This document shows positions 24,408 through 33,289 of a DNA stretch of 61,948 nucleotides, piece by piece. Under the pieces are notes generated by a model. It ran no database searches and was not told where the DNA came from. It saw only the letters and a program-made list of their open reading frames with translations. The stretch's first letter is position 1. Each line of letters opens with the position of its first letter. The position numbers and the translations under genes were made by a program. This DNA is from Nitrospinaceae bacterium (lineage in GTDB: Bacteria > UBA8248), in contig JABJAL010000078.1 in assembly GCA_018669005.1 (NCBI GenBank), positions 1 to 61,948 of the forward strand, given 5' to 3'.

Positions 24408-26561
24408 ATGTCCAATGTGAAATTGGTTTTAGAAAAGTTACGTGATTTCCTCGGTGCGGGTCTCTCCCAATCCCGGACGCTGTCAGGTGGCTACCTGTGG
24501 GCGCTCAGGGTTTTAGCTTTTATTTTTGCCGTTTATTTTCTCTTTGGCGCCGTCAACGGCAGCTACACGTTGTTTGGTCCGAGAGACTGGAAAATGTTTC
24601 AGCAGTTGCGGACCCTCGAATATCCATATTTGCCTTACTATGGTGAGCAGTTCACGTTGCCCTTGTTCCTGTTCTTCACTTCTTGTTTGACATTCATGCT
24701 CTATCCAGCACGGGATGCCTCGCCCCAGGATCGCCCTTCGGGTTTCGATATTTTGTTCTGCGTACTCTCGTTCTTCATTCTTTGTGAATTTATTTATTTC
24801 TACGAGGTGAGGGGAGACAGGGCAGGTTTTGTCGAGTGGAACGACGTGGTATTCGGTTTCGTCGCCGCCTGCCTCGTCTGGGAGGTGTGCCGTCGTGTTC
24901 TTGGGCTAGTGTTGCCCGTGATTGCGGTGATATTTCTTGTTTACGACTGGGCGGGGAATCACGCCCCCGGATTGTTTGCCCACAAGGGCGCCGAGTTCGG
25001 CTATGTAATGAGCTATCTCTACAGCCAGGAAGGAATATACGGCGTCATTACACGGGTTTATGCCCAGGTCGTGTTTATTTTCCTTGTTTTCGGCGCCTTG
25101 CTTCAGGCAACCCGGGTGGGCGATGTGTTCATTGATCTCTCCTTCGCCCTCGTGGGCCGCTACAAGGGCGGAGCGGCGAAGGCCGCCGTCGTATCAAGCG
25201 GCTTGGTCGGCTCGATAGTCGGCAGCGGGGCGGCGAATATTGTCATCACCGGCACTTTTACAATTCCTTTGATGAAAAAGGCAGGCTTCAAGCCCACTTT
25301 CGCTGCGGCGACCGAGGCCGTGGCCAGCATCGGGGGGCATTTGATGCCGCCGATCATGGCCTCGACCGCTTTCATACTCGCTGCCATGACGGAGACGCCT
25401 TACTGGCACGTGGCCCTGATCAGTCTGGTGCCCGCACTTCTTTATTATTTGTCCGTCTTCATGTCTGTTCACTTCTATGCCAATCGTCATAACCTGCAAG
25501 GGCTTGATAAGGAAGACCTGCCGGATTTCTGGGGAATTCTTCGCAAGGACGGTATCCTTCTGGCCCCGGTTGCTATTCTCATCATGTTGCTGATTCTGCA
25601 ATTCTCCCCGTTCTTCGCCGGTTTCTGGGCAATCGCGGCGGCCATTGTTTTCAGCACAATTAGGCAAAAATGCTGGTATCTTCTCAAAATCGAGGGCGCC
25701 GTATTCCTCGCCAGCACCCTTTACGGCGGCGACATGCTCTATCTCTACACGGCGCTGGCTTGTCTGGCGGCCTGGCGGCAGGAGGAGTCTCGCCGCATCA
25801 TGACGGAAATCTCCGGCGCCTTCGTTCAAGGCTCGGTCAACTCGCTTGTTATCGGCGCCACGGCAGGTGTTATGGGTCTCGTTCTTACCGGGGTGACGCA
25901 CCCCGACCTTGCCCAAAAGATGACGCTAATCATTCTGTCCTACTCATACGGATTCATATTCCTTGCTGTCGTCCTGGTGGCGTTTGCGAGCTATATTCTC
26001 GGCATGGGGATGACGATCACAGCAAGCTATATCCTCATCATCATCCTCGCGGGACCGGCCCTTCAGGAACTTGGCCTCTCGATGCTGACCTCGCACATGA
26101 TCGTTCTGTGGCTTAGTCAGGACGCGGCGCTAACGCCGCCCTTTGCGCTTGGCGCATTCATCGCGGCTGGCATCGCCCAATGCGATCCGATGACAACGGG
26201 CTTTACGTCTCTCAAACTGGCCAAGCCCCTGTATGTTGTCCCGCTGCTCATGGCCTACACGAGCATTCTCATGGACGGCCCCTGGAGCGATGTGATTATG
26301 GTTTGGGTGGGGGCGTCGCTCGGCTTCATCGCATCGGCGGCGGTGCTGGAGGGCTACTTCATTCGCTTGCTGACGTGGACGGACAGAGGAATGCTTTCCG
26401 CCGCCTCGCTTTTGCTCTTCTGGAACGGAATCTGGTTTAAACTGGCGGGGCTCGCACTGATGGCGGGAAATCTGTTCATGCAGAATTCTCGGCCTAAAGT
26501 TTATGTAGAGCCTCCCGTTATTGATATCGGGAGAGACACGCCACAAGCGGATGCCACATAA
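24408..26561 (+). CDS. Fused TRAP transporter permease (DctQM, TAXI type)
   Basis: The 717-residue protein fuses the small (Q, four membrane segments) and large (M, about 12 segments) TRAP membrane subunits, as is normal for TAXI transporters. Typical features are YLYSQEGIYGVITRVYA, SGLVGSIVGSGAANIVITG and GIAQCDPMTTGFTSLKLAKP. It uses an ion gradient to import the ligand brought by the binding protein upstream. The ATG is at 24408, and the gene is followed by its own terminator. The ligand is not decidable. Confidence 0.93.
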   Translation: MSNVKLVLEKLRDFLGAGLSQSRTLSGGYLWALRVLAFIFAVYFLFGAVNGSYTLFGPRDWKMFQQLRTLEYPYLPYYGEQFTLPLFLFFTSCLTFMLYPARDASPQDRPSGFDILFCVLSFFILCEFIYFYEVRGDRAGFVEWNDVVFGFVAACLVWEVCRRVLGLVLPVIAVIFLVYDWAGNHAPGLFAHKGAEFGYVMSYLYSQEGIYGVITRVYAQVVFIFLVFGALLQATRVGDVFIDLSFALVGRYKGGAAKAAVVSSGLVGSIVGSGAANIVITGTFTIPLMKKAGFKPTFAAATEAVASIGGHLMPPIMASTAFILAAMTETPYWHVALISLVPALLYYLSVFMSVHFYANRHNLQGLDKEDLPDFWGILRKDGILLAPVAILIMLLILQFSPFFAGFWAIAAAIVFSTIRQKCWYLLKIEGAVFLASTLYGGDMLYLYTALACLAAWRQEESRRIMTEISGAFVQGSVNSLVIGATAGVMGLVLTGVTHPDLAQKMTLIILSYSYGFIFLAVVLVAFASYILGMGMTITASYILIIILAGPALQELGLSMLTSHMIVLWLSQDAALTPPFALGAFIAAGIAQCDPMTTGFTSLKLAKPLYVVPLLMAYTSILMDGPWSDVIMVWVGASLGFIASAAVLEGYFIRLLTWTDRGMLSAASLLLFWNGIWFKLAGLALMAGNLFMQNSRPKVYVEPPVIDIGRDTPQADAT

Positions 26562-26581
26562 AGACACTTGGTTTTCATAAG

Positions 26582-26607
26582 GCCCCGGCTTCGGTCGGGG
26601 CTTTTTA
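26582..26607 (+). terminator. Intrinsic terminator of TRAP operon
   Basis: GCCCCG (26582-26587) pairs with CGGGGC (26596-26601) around GCTTCGGT, followed by TTTTTA. It sits 20 bp after the permease stop. Confidence 0.85.
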
Positions 26608-26640
26608 TTTGTAGTCAGGCTTTGGTTATAAGAGGGAAAT

Positions 26641-27402
26641 TCATCCCAGAAAATAGCCGCCATTCACATCGATGGTCACGCCGGTGACGTGGCGCGCATC
26701 ATCCGAGGCGAGAAAAGCGACGACACCGGCTACATCCTCGGCCGTGCCGATGCGCCCCAGTGGTGTGGCGGCGATGGTGTTTGCCTCCTGCTCGGGGCTC
26801 ATTTGGGCCTGAATGCGCGGGGTGAGGATAACGCCCGGAGCGACAGCGTTGACGCTGATGCCCTCGGGGCCGAATTCGCGGGCAAGGTGGCGGGTGAGGC
26901 CGATGACGGCGGATTTCGAACTTGAGTAATGTGCCCCTTGGAGCACACTGGCCGAGCGTCCGGCCACAGATGAAAAATTCACGATTCTCCCTGATTTCTT
27001 CTCGCGCATATGCGCCAGGAGCGCCCAGCAGGCACGGTAGGTGCTTTTGACATTGTATTCGAACATGGCCTCGAAGGCCGCCTCGTCGATGTCGAGAGAG
27101 GCGAGGGGCTTGCCACCGCCGATGCAGTTGACGAGCACATCAATGGGGCCGTGGGTCTCAATGACGCCAGCCATCTCCCGCGTCACGCCCTCGGGATCAG
27201 TTATGTCTAGATGCGCAGCCACACTCCTGCCGCCCGCTGATGCGCCTTTCTCGTTGGCGAGGCGCGCCGTTTCTTCCCTTGAGTCGGCGATGTCCATGCA
27301 AATAACGAGGGCGCCCTCCCTGGCGAGTCGAAGGGAAGTGGCCCGGCCAATGCCTCCACCTGCTCCCGTGACGATGACGGTGCGTTTCTCAAATCGCTTC
27401 AA
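26641..27402 (-). CDS. Short-chain dehydrogenase/reductase (FabG-like)
   Basis: The 253-residue protein is a classical SDR. TGAGGGIGRATS binds NAD(P), NCIGGG corresponds to the NAG position, SSVAGRS carries the catalytic serine and YSSSKSA the Tyr/Lys pair; it ends in VNGGYFLG like FabG relatives. I chose TTG 27402 because GGAGG lies seven bases upstream; the longer frame to 27417 would start inside that ribosome binding site. It is a single gene facing away from the cupin gene. The substrate is unknown. Confidence 0.9.
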   Translation of the reverse strand: MKRFEKRTVIVTGAGGGIGRATSLRLAREGALVICMDIADSREETARLANEKGASAGGRSVAAHLDITDPEGVTREMAGVIETHGPIDVLVNCIGGGKPLASLDIDEAAFEAMFEYNVKSTYRACWALLAHMREKKSGRIVNFSSVAGRSASVLQGAHYSSSKSAVIGLTRHLAREFGPEGISVNAVAPGVILTPRIQAQMSPEQEANTIAATPLGRIGTAEDVAGVVAFLASDDARHVTGVTIDVNGGYFLG

Positions 27403-27557
27403 GGTGGATTCCTCCAATAGGAGCGTAATTGTTGTTGCCTGCTGGACCGGAGCACTCTACGGCATTGAGAATATCCGTGACGGCTCTTTGTACATACTCT
27501 TGATAGAATGAACCGTGGTGGGCGTGAAGACAATCGGGCGAGCGAGGAGGAGAGCGA

Positions 27558-27989
27558 ATGGCGTACGTGAAGAAATGGGGAGAGGGCGAGCGGGTCGGGA
27601 TGGATGATGTGGCCGAGCCCCGGGGCTGGCGAATTCAGGTTGATCCGAAAAACACGGGTGCGGCCCATCTTAGTATGGGCACCCAGGAGATTCCGCCTGG
27701 CGGGAGAATACCTGTGCATCTTCATGAAGTGGAAGAGGAGATTCTTTTCTTTCACGAGGGCGAAGGTGAGGTGGAAATTGACGGCGCGCTCCTTGAGGTT
27801 GGGCCGGGGATGAGTGTGTTTCTCCCGTCCGGCATCCCCCACGGGGTGCATAACTCAGGGAAGGTGCCGATCAAGATGCTTTGGATTTTTTCGCCGCCTG
27901 GTTATGAAAAGGTTTTCAGGGAAATGGCGCGCCGGAAAATGGACCACGGCGAAATTGAAAAAAATATTGACGACAAGGGCAATAAATAA
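27558..27989 (+). CDS. Cupin-domain protein
   Basis: The 143-residue protein is a single-domain cupin. Motif 1 is seen as PVHLHEVEEEILFFHEGEGE and motif 2 as PSGIPHGVHNSG, giving two His, a Glu and a third His to bind a metal. Small cupins of this type act as dioxygenases, isomerases or ligand sensors, and the exact role cannot be read. GAGGAG precedes ATG 27558. Confidence 0.9.
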   Translation: MAYVKKWGEGERVGMDDVAEPRGWRIQVDPKNTGAAHLSMGTQEIPPGGRIPVHLHEVEEEILFFHEGEGEVEIDGALLEVGPGMSVFLPSGIPHGVHNSGKVPIKMLWIFSPPGYEKVFREMARRKMDHGEIEKNIDDKGNK

Positions 27990-28119
27990 GCCGCTGGTAG
28001 TGTTCGAGGAGATTCCCAATAAAGTAATGGGGGACAGAATAGGGCATCACAAATGGAGGTGCTGCACACATAAGGGGAAGGGAGGCTATGGCTCGGTTTA
28101 GGGGATGCCCCGGTGGTGC

Positions 28120-28485
28120 TTATTTTTTCTTTGGGATGGCGTCGATGCTATCAACCCAGTAGTAGCGAGATAATGTTTTCATGTCGGACACGCTCATTGA
28201 AAACAGCGCGGCGGTCGAATTTCTGACGCCCCGCATGCTGCCCAGTTGTTGATATATCGATATATGAAATTCTTCGGGCGGAAACACTGTCGTTACGGTG
28301 ATGTCCACCTCGCTCGGGTTTTTCTCAAGCACGGCCCAAAGGGCAGGAGAAATTTTCGAGGGACCAGTAACATAACCCCAGCCCCAGTAGAGGCCAAAGA
28401 TAAGGGATGTCGCAACGAGAAACCGGAACGTAGGGTGGCTGCTCCAATTTTCTTTTCTTTTGGCTGGTGTCTGGCTCTGTGCCAT
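28120..28485 (-). CDS. Small single-pass membrane protein at the end of an ABC importer operon
   Basis: The 121-residue protein has one membrane segment (about residues 22-40, FLVATSLIFGLYWGWGY) and a hydrophilic, probably periplasmic, tail. Its ATG directly follows the stop of the permease gene, so it is translated with the importer. I do not recognise a family. It may be an accessory subunit of the transporter. Confidence 0.7.
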   Translation of the reverse strand: MAQSQTPAKRKENWSSHPTFRFLVATSLIFGLYWGWGYVTGPSKISPALWAVLEKNPSEVDITVTTVFPPEEFHISIYQQLGSMRGVRNSTAALFSMSVSDMKTLSRYYWVDSIDAIPKKK

Positions 28486-29346
28486 TTAGGATGGCCTCCA
28501 GACAAGGCCCCAGCGCTGGATGGTCCATTTTTCCAGCGGCACGAGCAACGAGCGGTCGGTTATCATCCAGATGACCGCGATGACGATCACTCCCAGGAAA
28601 ACTTCTTCTATTTTGTATTCCGAGGCCGAGACGAAAATCATGAAACCCAATCCGCTTGTGCCACCAATCATCTCGGCGGCGATGAGCGCGCGCCAGCCGA
28701 AGCCCATGCTCATCCGAACGCCGGTGACGATACTCGGAAGGGCACCCGGAATATAAACCTGAGTGATGATGTTCAATCGATTTCCACCCAGCGTGAGAAC
28801 GCTGTTTTCGAGGACCCTTGGCACGCCTCTGACCCCGAGAAGGGTGTTGAAAAAAACAAGCCAAAATATTGTATTGAGAAGGATGAACAGGGTCGTCATA
28901 GCCCCGATGCCGAACCAAACGATGGCCAGTGGCACCCAGGCAATGCCCGAGATGGCATTGGCAAATACGCCTATGGGCTCAAGGGCGTTGCTGATGCGCC
29001 GATTCATGCCGGCAAGGACGCCAAAAGCAATTCCCATGGGCACGCCGATTATTAGAGCCAAACCGACACGGCCCATGCTCGATAGAACGTGGTTCGTGAA
29101 CTGGCAGCCGGGATTCATGGAAAAAATGCCGCCCAGGCCCGTGCACTCGTCCTGGAGGATGACAATTGCCTCTGCGACCGAGGCCATTGGTGGTATGAAG
29201 ACGGGGGGTAGCCATTCGTTGACGGTGTTCATACGCCAAAGGGTGAGCAGAACAATGAACGGAATGGAGCCCAGAATTATTTTTCGGATGCGCTGGCGCC
29301 CGAATCGTTTTTGAATGGTTATCGAAATGGTTTGGATGGCATTCAT
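28486..29346 (-). CDS. ABC transporter permease (SsuC/TauC/NrtB-like)
   Basis: The 286-residue protein is an integral membrane permease with about six segments and the EAA-loop signature GGNRLNIITQVYIPGALPSI. I chose ATG 29346 because it overlaps the stop of the upstream permease in an ATGA arrangement; the frame to 29364 runs into that gene. It pairs with the second permease 29343-30173, so the channel is probably a heterodimer, unusual in this family where one permease often suffices. The importer class covers taurine, aliphatic sulfonates, nitrate and thiamine precursors. Confidence 0.9.
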   Translation of the reverse strand: MNAIQTISITIQKRFGRQRIRKIILGSIPFIVLLTLWRMNTVNEWLPPVFIPPMASVAEAIVILQDECTGLGGIFSMNPGCQFTNHVLSSMGRVGLALIIGVPMGIAFGVLAGMNRRISNALEPIGVFANAISGIAWVPLAIVWFGIGAMTTLFILLNTIFWLVFFNTLLGVRGVPRVLENSVLTLGGNRLNIITQVYIPGALPSIVTGVRMSMGFGWRALIAAEMIGGTSGLGFMIFVSASEYKIEEVFLGVIVIAVIWMITDRSLLVPLEKWTIQRWGLVWRPS

Positions 29347-30173
29347 CGTTGGACGAGCCCCCAACGCTGAATGGTGTCCGCCTCTATCGGTCGAAGCGCA
29401 AAGCGATCGATAAGAATCCAGATGGTTCCAATCATCAGCATCCCTAGAATTACCTGGTCTGTGTGGTCAGTGTCCTGGGCCGTGAAAATCATCCAGCCAA
29501 GCCCGCGCTTTCCAACCAACATCTCGCCCGCGATGACAGCCCGCCACGCAAAGCCGATGCCCAGCCGGGCGCCGGTCGCGATGTTTGGCATTGCACCCGG
29601 GATAATAACGTCACGGATGATGCGCATATGGCTTGCGCCGAGCGAGCGCATCACGTTGATGTAAATTATCGGTATGCCCCTAACACCAGCAAGTACATTA
29701 AAGGCAATGGGAAAAAGGGCCGTGTAGATAATGACAGTAAAAACAGTTTGCTCGCTGTTGCCCCACCAGACGACGATGATGGGCAGTATGGCGATGCCCG
29801 AGATCGACTGAAAAAAGTTGAGGATTGGATAGAACATATCGGATACGGTGCGATTCAGGCCAAGAAGAATGCCGAAAGGTATTCCGACGAGGAGGCCGAG
29901 GATGCTGCCGAATACGAGACGCCAGATGGTCTGGCCTACATAATTGGGCAAAAGTCCCTTCCAGAGCATATCGCTTGAGGAGAAAATCACCGTCAATGGT
30001 GCGGGCAAATAACGCGAGGGGTTCGGAATCATACTCGAAATTGTTGACCAGAGGACGAGTATTCCCACAACCATGATTAGAAGCTCGGCTCCCCCACCTT
30101 TTGTGAATCGGCGCCAGCGGGCCGAGGGCACGACTCTAGGCCGAGGCGAAAGGCTGGGGCTAGTCGTTGCCAT
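29343..30173 (-). CDS. ABC transporter permease (SsuC/TauC/NrtB-like), second subunit
   Basis: The 276-residue permease has about six membrane segments and the EAA loop MRSLGASHMRIIRDVIIPGA, and is a clear paralogue of the gene just downstream. It overlaps the ATPase gene by 14 bases and the next permease by four, so the proteins are translationally coupled. The ATG lies within the end of the ATPase gene. Confidence 0.92.
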   Translation of the reverse strand: MATTSPSLSPRPRVVPSARWRRFTKGGGAELLIMVVGILVLWSTISSMIPNPSRYLPAPLTVIFSSSDMLWKGLLPNYVGQTIWRLVFGSILGLLVGIPFGILLGLNRTVSDMFYPILNFFQSISGIAILPIIVVWWGNSEQTVFTVIIYTALFPIAFNVLAGVRGIPIIYINVMRSLGASHMRIIRDVIIPGAMPNIATGARLGIGFAWRAVIAGEMLVGKRGLGWMIFTAQDTDHTDQVILGMLMIGTIWILIDRFALRPIEADTIQRWGLVQR

Positions 30174-30951
30174 TGGGGGAGACCTCTTCTCGGACGAGTG
30201 TGAGTATTTCGTCCCGTTTGGCTACGAATTCGGGATCGTGGAGCAAATCTTGCCAGATGCGCTTGTCGCGCGGAATGTCGATGTTGACTGTGGCCTTTAG
30301 CTTGCCGGGCCGCTTGGTGAAGACAAAACATTTGTCACCAAGGAAAGCCGCCTCATCCACGTTGTGCGTAATGAGGAGAGTGGTTTTCTTCGTTGCCATG
30401 GCGATGCGGTTGAGCTCTTCTTGAAGCGTTATGCGAGTCTGGGCGTCCACCGCAGCGAAAGGCTCATCCATGAGCATTACAACCGGATTCGCGCACAATG
30501 TGCGGGCGAGGGCGACGCGCTGCTTCATGCCGCCCGATAGCTCGTGGGGATAGCGGTCCTCAAAACCCGTCAGGTTGACGAGATCGATAAATTCTTGTGT
30601 CCGATTCTTGCGCTCCGGGCCGGGCATGCCCTGTATTTCTAGGCCGTGTCCAATGTTCCGGGCAACCGTCCGCCAGGGGAGGATGGCATGCTCCTGAAAC
30701 ACGACGCCGCGGTCGGGGCCAGGGCCTTTCACGTCCACGCCGTCTACTTTCACATGCCCATTACTGTAGGGGAGAAGTCCTGCCAGGATGTTCAGCAGCG
30801 TTGTCTTGCCGCAACCGCTGGGACCCACGACAGCCGCGAATACACCTTCATCGACATCGAGGCTCACGTTGTCGAGCGCGTGAACATCCTCGCCGGTGTA
30901 TTCATCTGGATAGTGGTGCGAGAGACCTTGGACGACCAGTTTGGGTGGCAT
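30160..30951 (-). CDS. ABC transporter ATP-binding protein (SsuB/TauB/NrtD-like)
   Basis: The 263-residue ATPase has Walker A GPSGCGKTT, the Q-loop region VFQEHAILPWRTV, signature LSGGMKQR, Walker B VMLMDEPF and H-loop ITHNVDEA. The ILPW segment is typical of nitrate/sulfonate/taurine importers. It drives import through the two permeases encoded downstream, using ligand from the binding protein encoded upstream. Confidence 0.95.
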   Translation of the reverse strand: MPPKLVVQGLSHHYPDEYTGEDVHALDNVSLDVDEGVFAAVVGPSGCGKTTLLNILAGLLPYSNGHVKVDGVDVKGPGPDRGVVFQEHAILPWRTVARNIGHGLEIQGMPGPERKNRTQEFIDLVNLTGFEDRYPHELSGGMKQRVALARTLCANPVVMLMDEPFAAVDAQTRITLQEELNRIAMATKKTTLLITHNVDEAAFLGDKCFVFTKRPGKLKATVNIDIPRDKRIWQDLLHDPEFVAKRDEILTLVREEVSPNGND

Positions 30952-30985
30952 GGGTTTTGCCTTTATCTCATCTTCGTTTTATTAA

Positions 30986-31021
30986 AGCGGCCGGCGCCTC
31001 GCTTTAAAGACGCCGGCCGCT
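30986..31021 (-). terminator. GC-rich hairpin between binding-protein and ATPase genes
   Basis: AGCGGCCGGCG (30986-30996) pairs perfectly with CGCCGGCCGCT (31011-31021). Read on the minus strand it follows the binding-protein gene and has only a short broken T-run, so a processing/mRNA-stability or attenuating hairpin is more likely than full termination. Confidence 0.7.
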
Positions 31022-31049
31022 GTTTTGAAAATTGATTCTCACGTTTGGT

Positions 31050-32060
31050 TTATTTCAGATCCTTAAACCATTCGGGATGCTCTTTCATAGTCCGGTTGAT
31101 AAACGTGAGGTCGAAATATTTCTTCGGGTCATAGGGGCGCTTCATCTTCTTTTGTGCGATGAGCTGCTTCACCGAGAACTTGAAGGCCTTGAAGGTGTTT
31201 TCCCCGAGACGAGGATCGTAGGTCCAATACTTAAGGGTGCGCTTGAAGAGCTTGGGCGAGACGCCGCGGACATAGCGGACGCCTATTTTTACTACCTCAT
31301 CCGCATTCTTGGGATCGCGTACCCAAGCGGCCGCCTCGGCCATGCCGTTTACAAACGCCTGCGTTACTTTTTTATCGCGATAGACAGTGTCGGGATCGCC
31401 GTGCATGCCAGCGCAGAAACAAACGTGGTCGCCGCCGCGCGAGACGAGCTTGGCGCCCTTCACTTTGTCGAGCATACGGGTGAGATATGGCTCCCAGGCC
31501 ACCATGGCGTCAACGCCGCCCGAGTCGAAAAGTGAAACGATGCTGGGGGGGCGCACATTGATCCGGCGATAGTTTGATTTGTTGATGCCGCTCTTGCTCA
31601 AAACCGTCCGAAGGTAAAGGTCGCCAGTGGAGCCAAAGGTGGCGCCCACTTTTCTGCCCTTCAGATCGGCGATGGAACTGATGCCCGTGCCCGGGCGCAC
31701 GGCAATTCCGACCATGGCGTCCGTGGTCGGTTTTGAGTATGAGGCGCCCACATAGCCAACGACGCCGCGTACTTTGATGCCGCGTTCAAGGGCGGCGGGA
31801 AGGTTCGTGAACGCCGCCGGGGCAAAGTCAATCTGACCAGCTTTGAGGGACTTGGTGAGCTGGGCGCCGGTGTTGCGGACGGCGGCTTTCGCGTCGATGC
31901 CGTGTTTGGCGAAGATGCCCCGGTCCACGCCCGCAAAGACGATCATTCCGCCGTTGTTGCTGGCGGCGCCGAGGTTGAGCTTGGGAGCGGCCATGGCCGT
32001 ACCCGCCGCCATGAATATTGCTGCCATGGCGAAAGCGATGGAAGTTCGTGCTGTTTTCAT
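31050..32060 (-). CDS. ABC transporter substrate-binding protein (NMT1/SsuA-like)
   Basis: The 336-residue protein is a periplasmic NMT1/THI5/SsuA-like binding protein. A signal peptide ends at about GTAMAAPKL; GVDRGIFAKHGIDAK, DLKGRKVGATFGS and GVDAMVAWEPYL are typical of this class. It is the first gene of the five-gene importer operon. The ligand could be a sulfonate, a nitrogen compound or a pyrimidine precursor; sequence alone does not decide. Confidence 0.9.
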   Translation of the reverse strand: MKTARTSIAFAMAAIFMAAGTAMAAPKLNLGAASNNGGMIVFAGVDRGIFAKHGIDAKAAVRNTGAQLTKSLKAGQIDFAPAAFTNLPAALERGIKVRGVVGYVGASYSKPTTDAMVGIAVRPGTGISSIADLKGRKVGATFGSTGDLYLRTVLSKSGINKSNYRRINVRPPSIVSLFDSGGVDAMVAWEPYLTRMLDKVKGAKLVSRGGDHVCFCAGMHGDPDTVYRDKKVTQAFVNGMAEAAAWVRDPKNADEVVKIGVRYVRGVSPKLFKRTLKYWTYDPRLGENTFKAFKFSVKQLIAQKKMKRPYDPKKYFDLTFINRTMKEHPEWFKDLK

Positions 32061-32430
32061 CTGATTCGTCTCCTCCAGGATGCAATATCCTGGTTCTAGT
32101 GGGCCAAAATATCATTCCGCACTTCGGCGCCCAGGTAATCGAAAACTGCCCTGCGTAGATGTTAATTAAGGTGCGCTAGTATAAAGGAAGAAGGGCCCCG
32201 ATTTCAAGATTTTCTCTCGGGGAGCCGTATCCGAAAGCACTACACCGTGCTGTGTCCAACAACCTAATTTTCAGATTATTCATTTCACAAAGGGAATTAG
32301 AATTTTTGGCGCAGATGGGCTATTAATTCGCGATGCGAATGGCGCCTTTGGATAGGGGTGAAATTTTCATTTATCTTCGTAAGTAAAATAAAAACAATGC
32401 TGTATTATGAAGGTTCTTCGATAGGAGTCC
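32061..32430. other. Intergenic region: ABC operon promoter side and rhodanese 3' flank
   Basis: This 370-bp stretch should hold the promoter of the minus-strand ABC operon. A six-pair inverted repeat, CCCCGA (32196-32201) and TCGGGG (32217-32222), is visible; the rest is A/T-rich. No coding frame or RNA gene is seen. Confidence 0.45.
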
Positions 32431-33267
32431 CTATTCCAGCTTCTCGATGGGCATGCCTTCTCGGTTTCCCCACTCACTCCAGGATGACATATAGTTACGC
32501 ACCTTTTGGTAACCAAGGAGACGTAGTGCCAAGTAGCCGTGCGCCGCACGGTAGCCGGTCTGTCAGTAGGCCGTGACTTGCTTTTCGGGTGTTATGCCGA
32601 TTGCCTCGAACTGCCGTCGAAGCTCATCGGCAGGCTTCATCTCACCCTCGGGGGTCAGGTGCTGGGTCCATTCCTGCCATGTCGCGCCGGGAATGGCGCC
32701 CCCTCGTTTGGCTCGCGCTGTGGTGCCTTGCCATTCGCCCTCGGTCCGCGTGTCGAGGAGTATGTGGTTGTCGTCGTCGATGGCGGCGAGCACATCCTTG
32801 TGGGTGGCGATTCGATCAAGCTCTAGCTTGAAGTTGAAGGCCGCAGGCGATGGTGTCTCGGCGTCTTGTGTTGTTTCAAGGCCGGCGCGTGTCCAGGCGT
32901 CGAGCCCACCGTCGAGAACATGGACATCTTTATGTCCGAAAAGCTCAAGAAACCAGAACCCGCGTACACAGGTGTTGCCCGTCGTATCGTCGTAGAAAAC
33001 AATCGTGTCCTCAAACGCTACCCCGCGCTGGCCAAGAAGTGAGGCCCACATTCTCATAAATGACATGAGTGGCGCCTCGTCCGAGTCATCGCAGTTGATG
33101 CCGTAGACGTTAAAGTGCCTCGCGTTCGGGATATGTCCCATCGCGAATTTCTCGCCGGGCCGGGTGTCAATTATCCGCAAGTTTGGATCGCCCATCCGCT
33201 CTTTGAGTTGTGCAGGGGTCCAGAGTAAATCGGGATTTTCGTAGCCTTTGGGGTTATCTGTGCTCAT
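32431..33267 (-). CDS. Predicted selenocysteine-containing rhodanese (thiosulfate sulfurtransferase)
   Basis: The protein has two rhodanese domains and 278 residues if the in-frame UGA at 32563-32565 is read through. Domain 1 shows [19 protein letters not shown] and [13 protein letters not shown], with Asp where a Cys would be, as in normal two-domain rhodaneses. Domain 2 shows [14 protein letters not shown] and then [25 protein letters not shown] and [13 protein letters not shown]. The family consensus at that point is Y-C-Q-T-G-x-R-A, so the UGA sits exactly on the catalytic Cys; the residue would be Sec235. The downstream 43 codons are intact and end in TAG. Start ATG 33267 follows AAGGAG. 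It is 22 bp behind an SDR gene. A nonsense mutation or sequencing error is the alternative. Confidence 0.82.
32537..32551 (-). promoter_or_regulatory. SECIS-like hairpin downstream of the in-frame UGA
   Basis: On the mRNA, CCGUGC pairs perfectly with GCACGG around a GGC loop, starting 11 nt after the UGA; the loop opens with G. Bacterial SECIS elements are coding-region hairpins close behind the UGA with a G at the loop start, so position and form fit. The hairpin also encodes conserved residues (YRAAHG), so chance pairing in GC-rich DNA is possible. Confidence 0.55.
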
Positions 33268-33289
33268 CTTTAAATTCTCCTTGGTATGG

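Noticed and set aside
28246-29978. Plus-strand frames over the ABC permeases
   Set aside because: They are shadows caused by codon bias of the permease genes.
32358-33059. Plus-strand frames over the rhodanese (32358-32576, 32539-32826, 32573-32995)
   Set aside because: They are antisense shadows of the rhodanese; no family features or ribosome binding sites.
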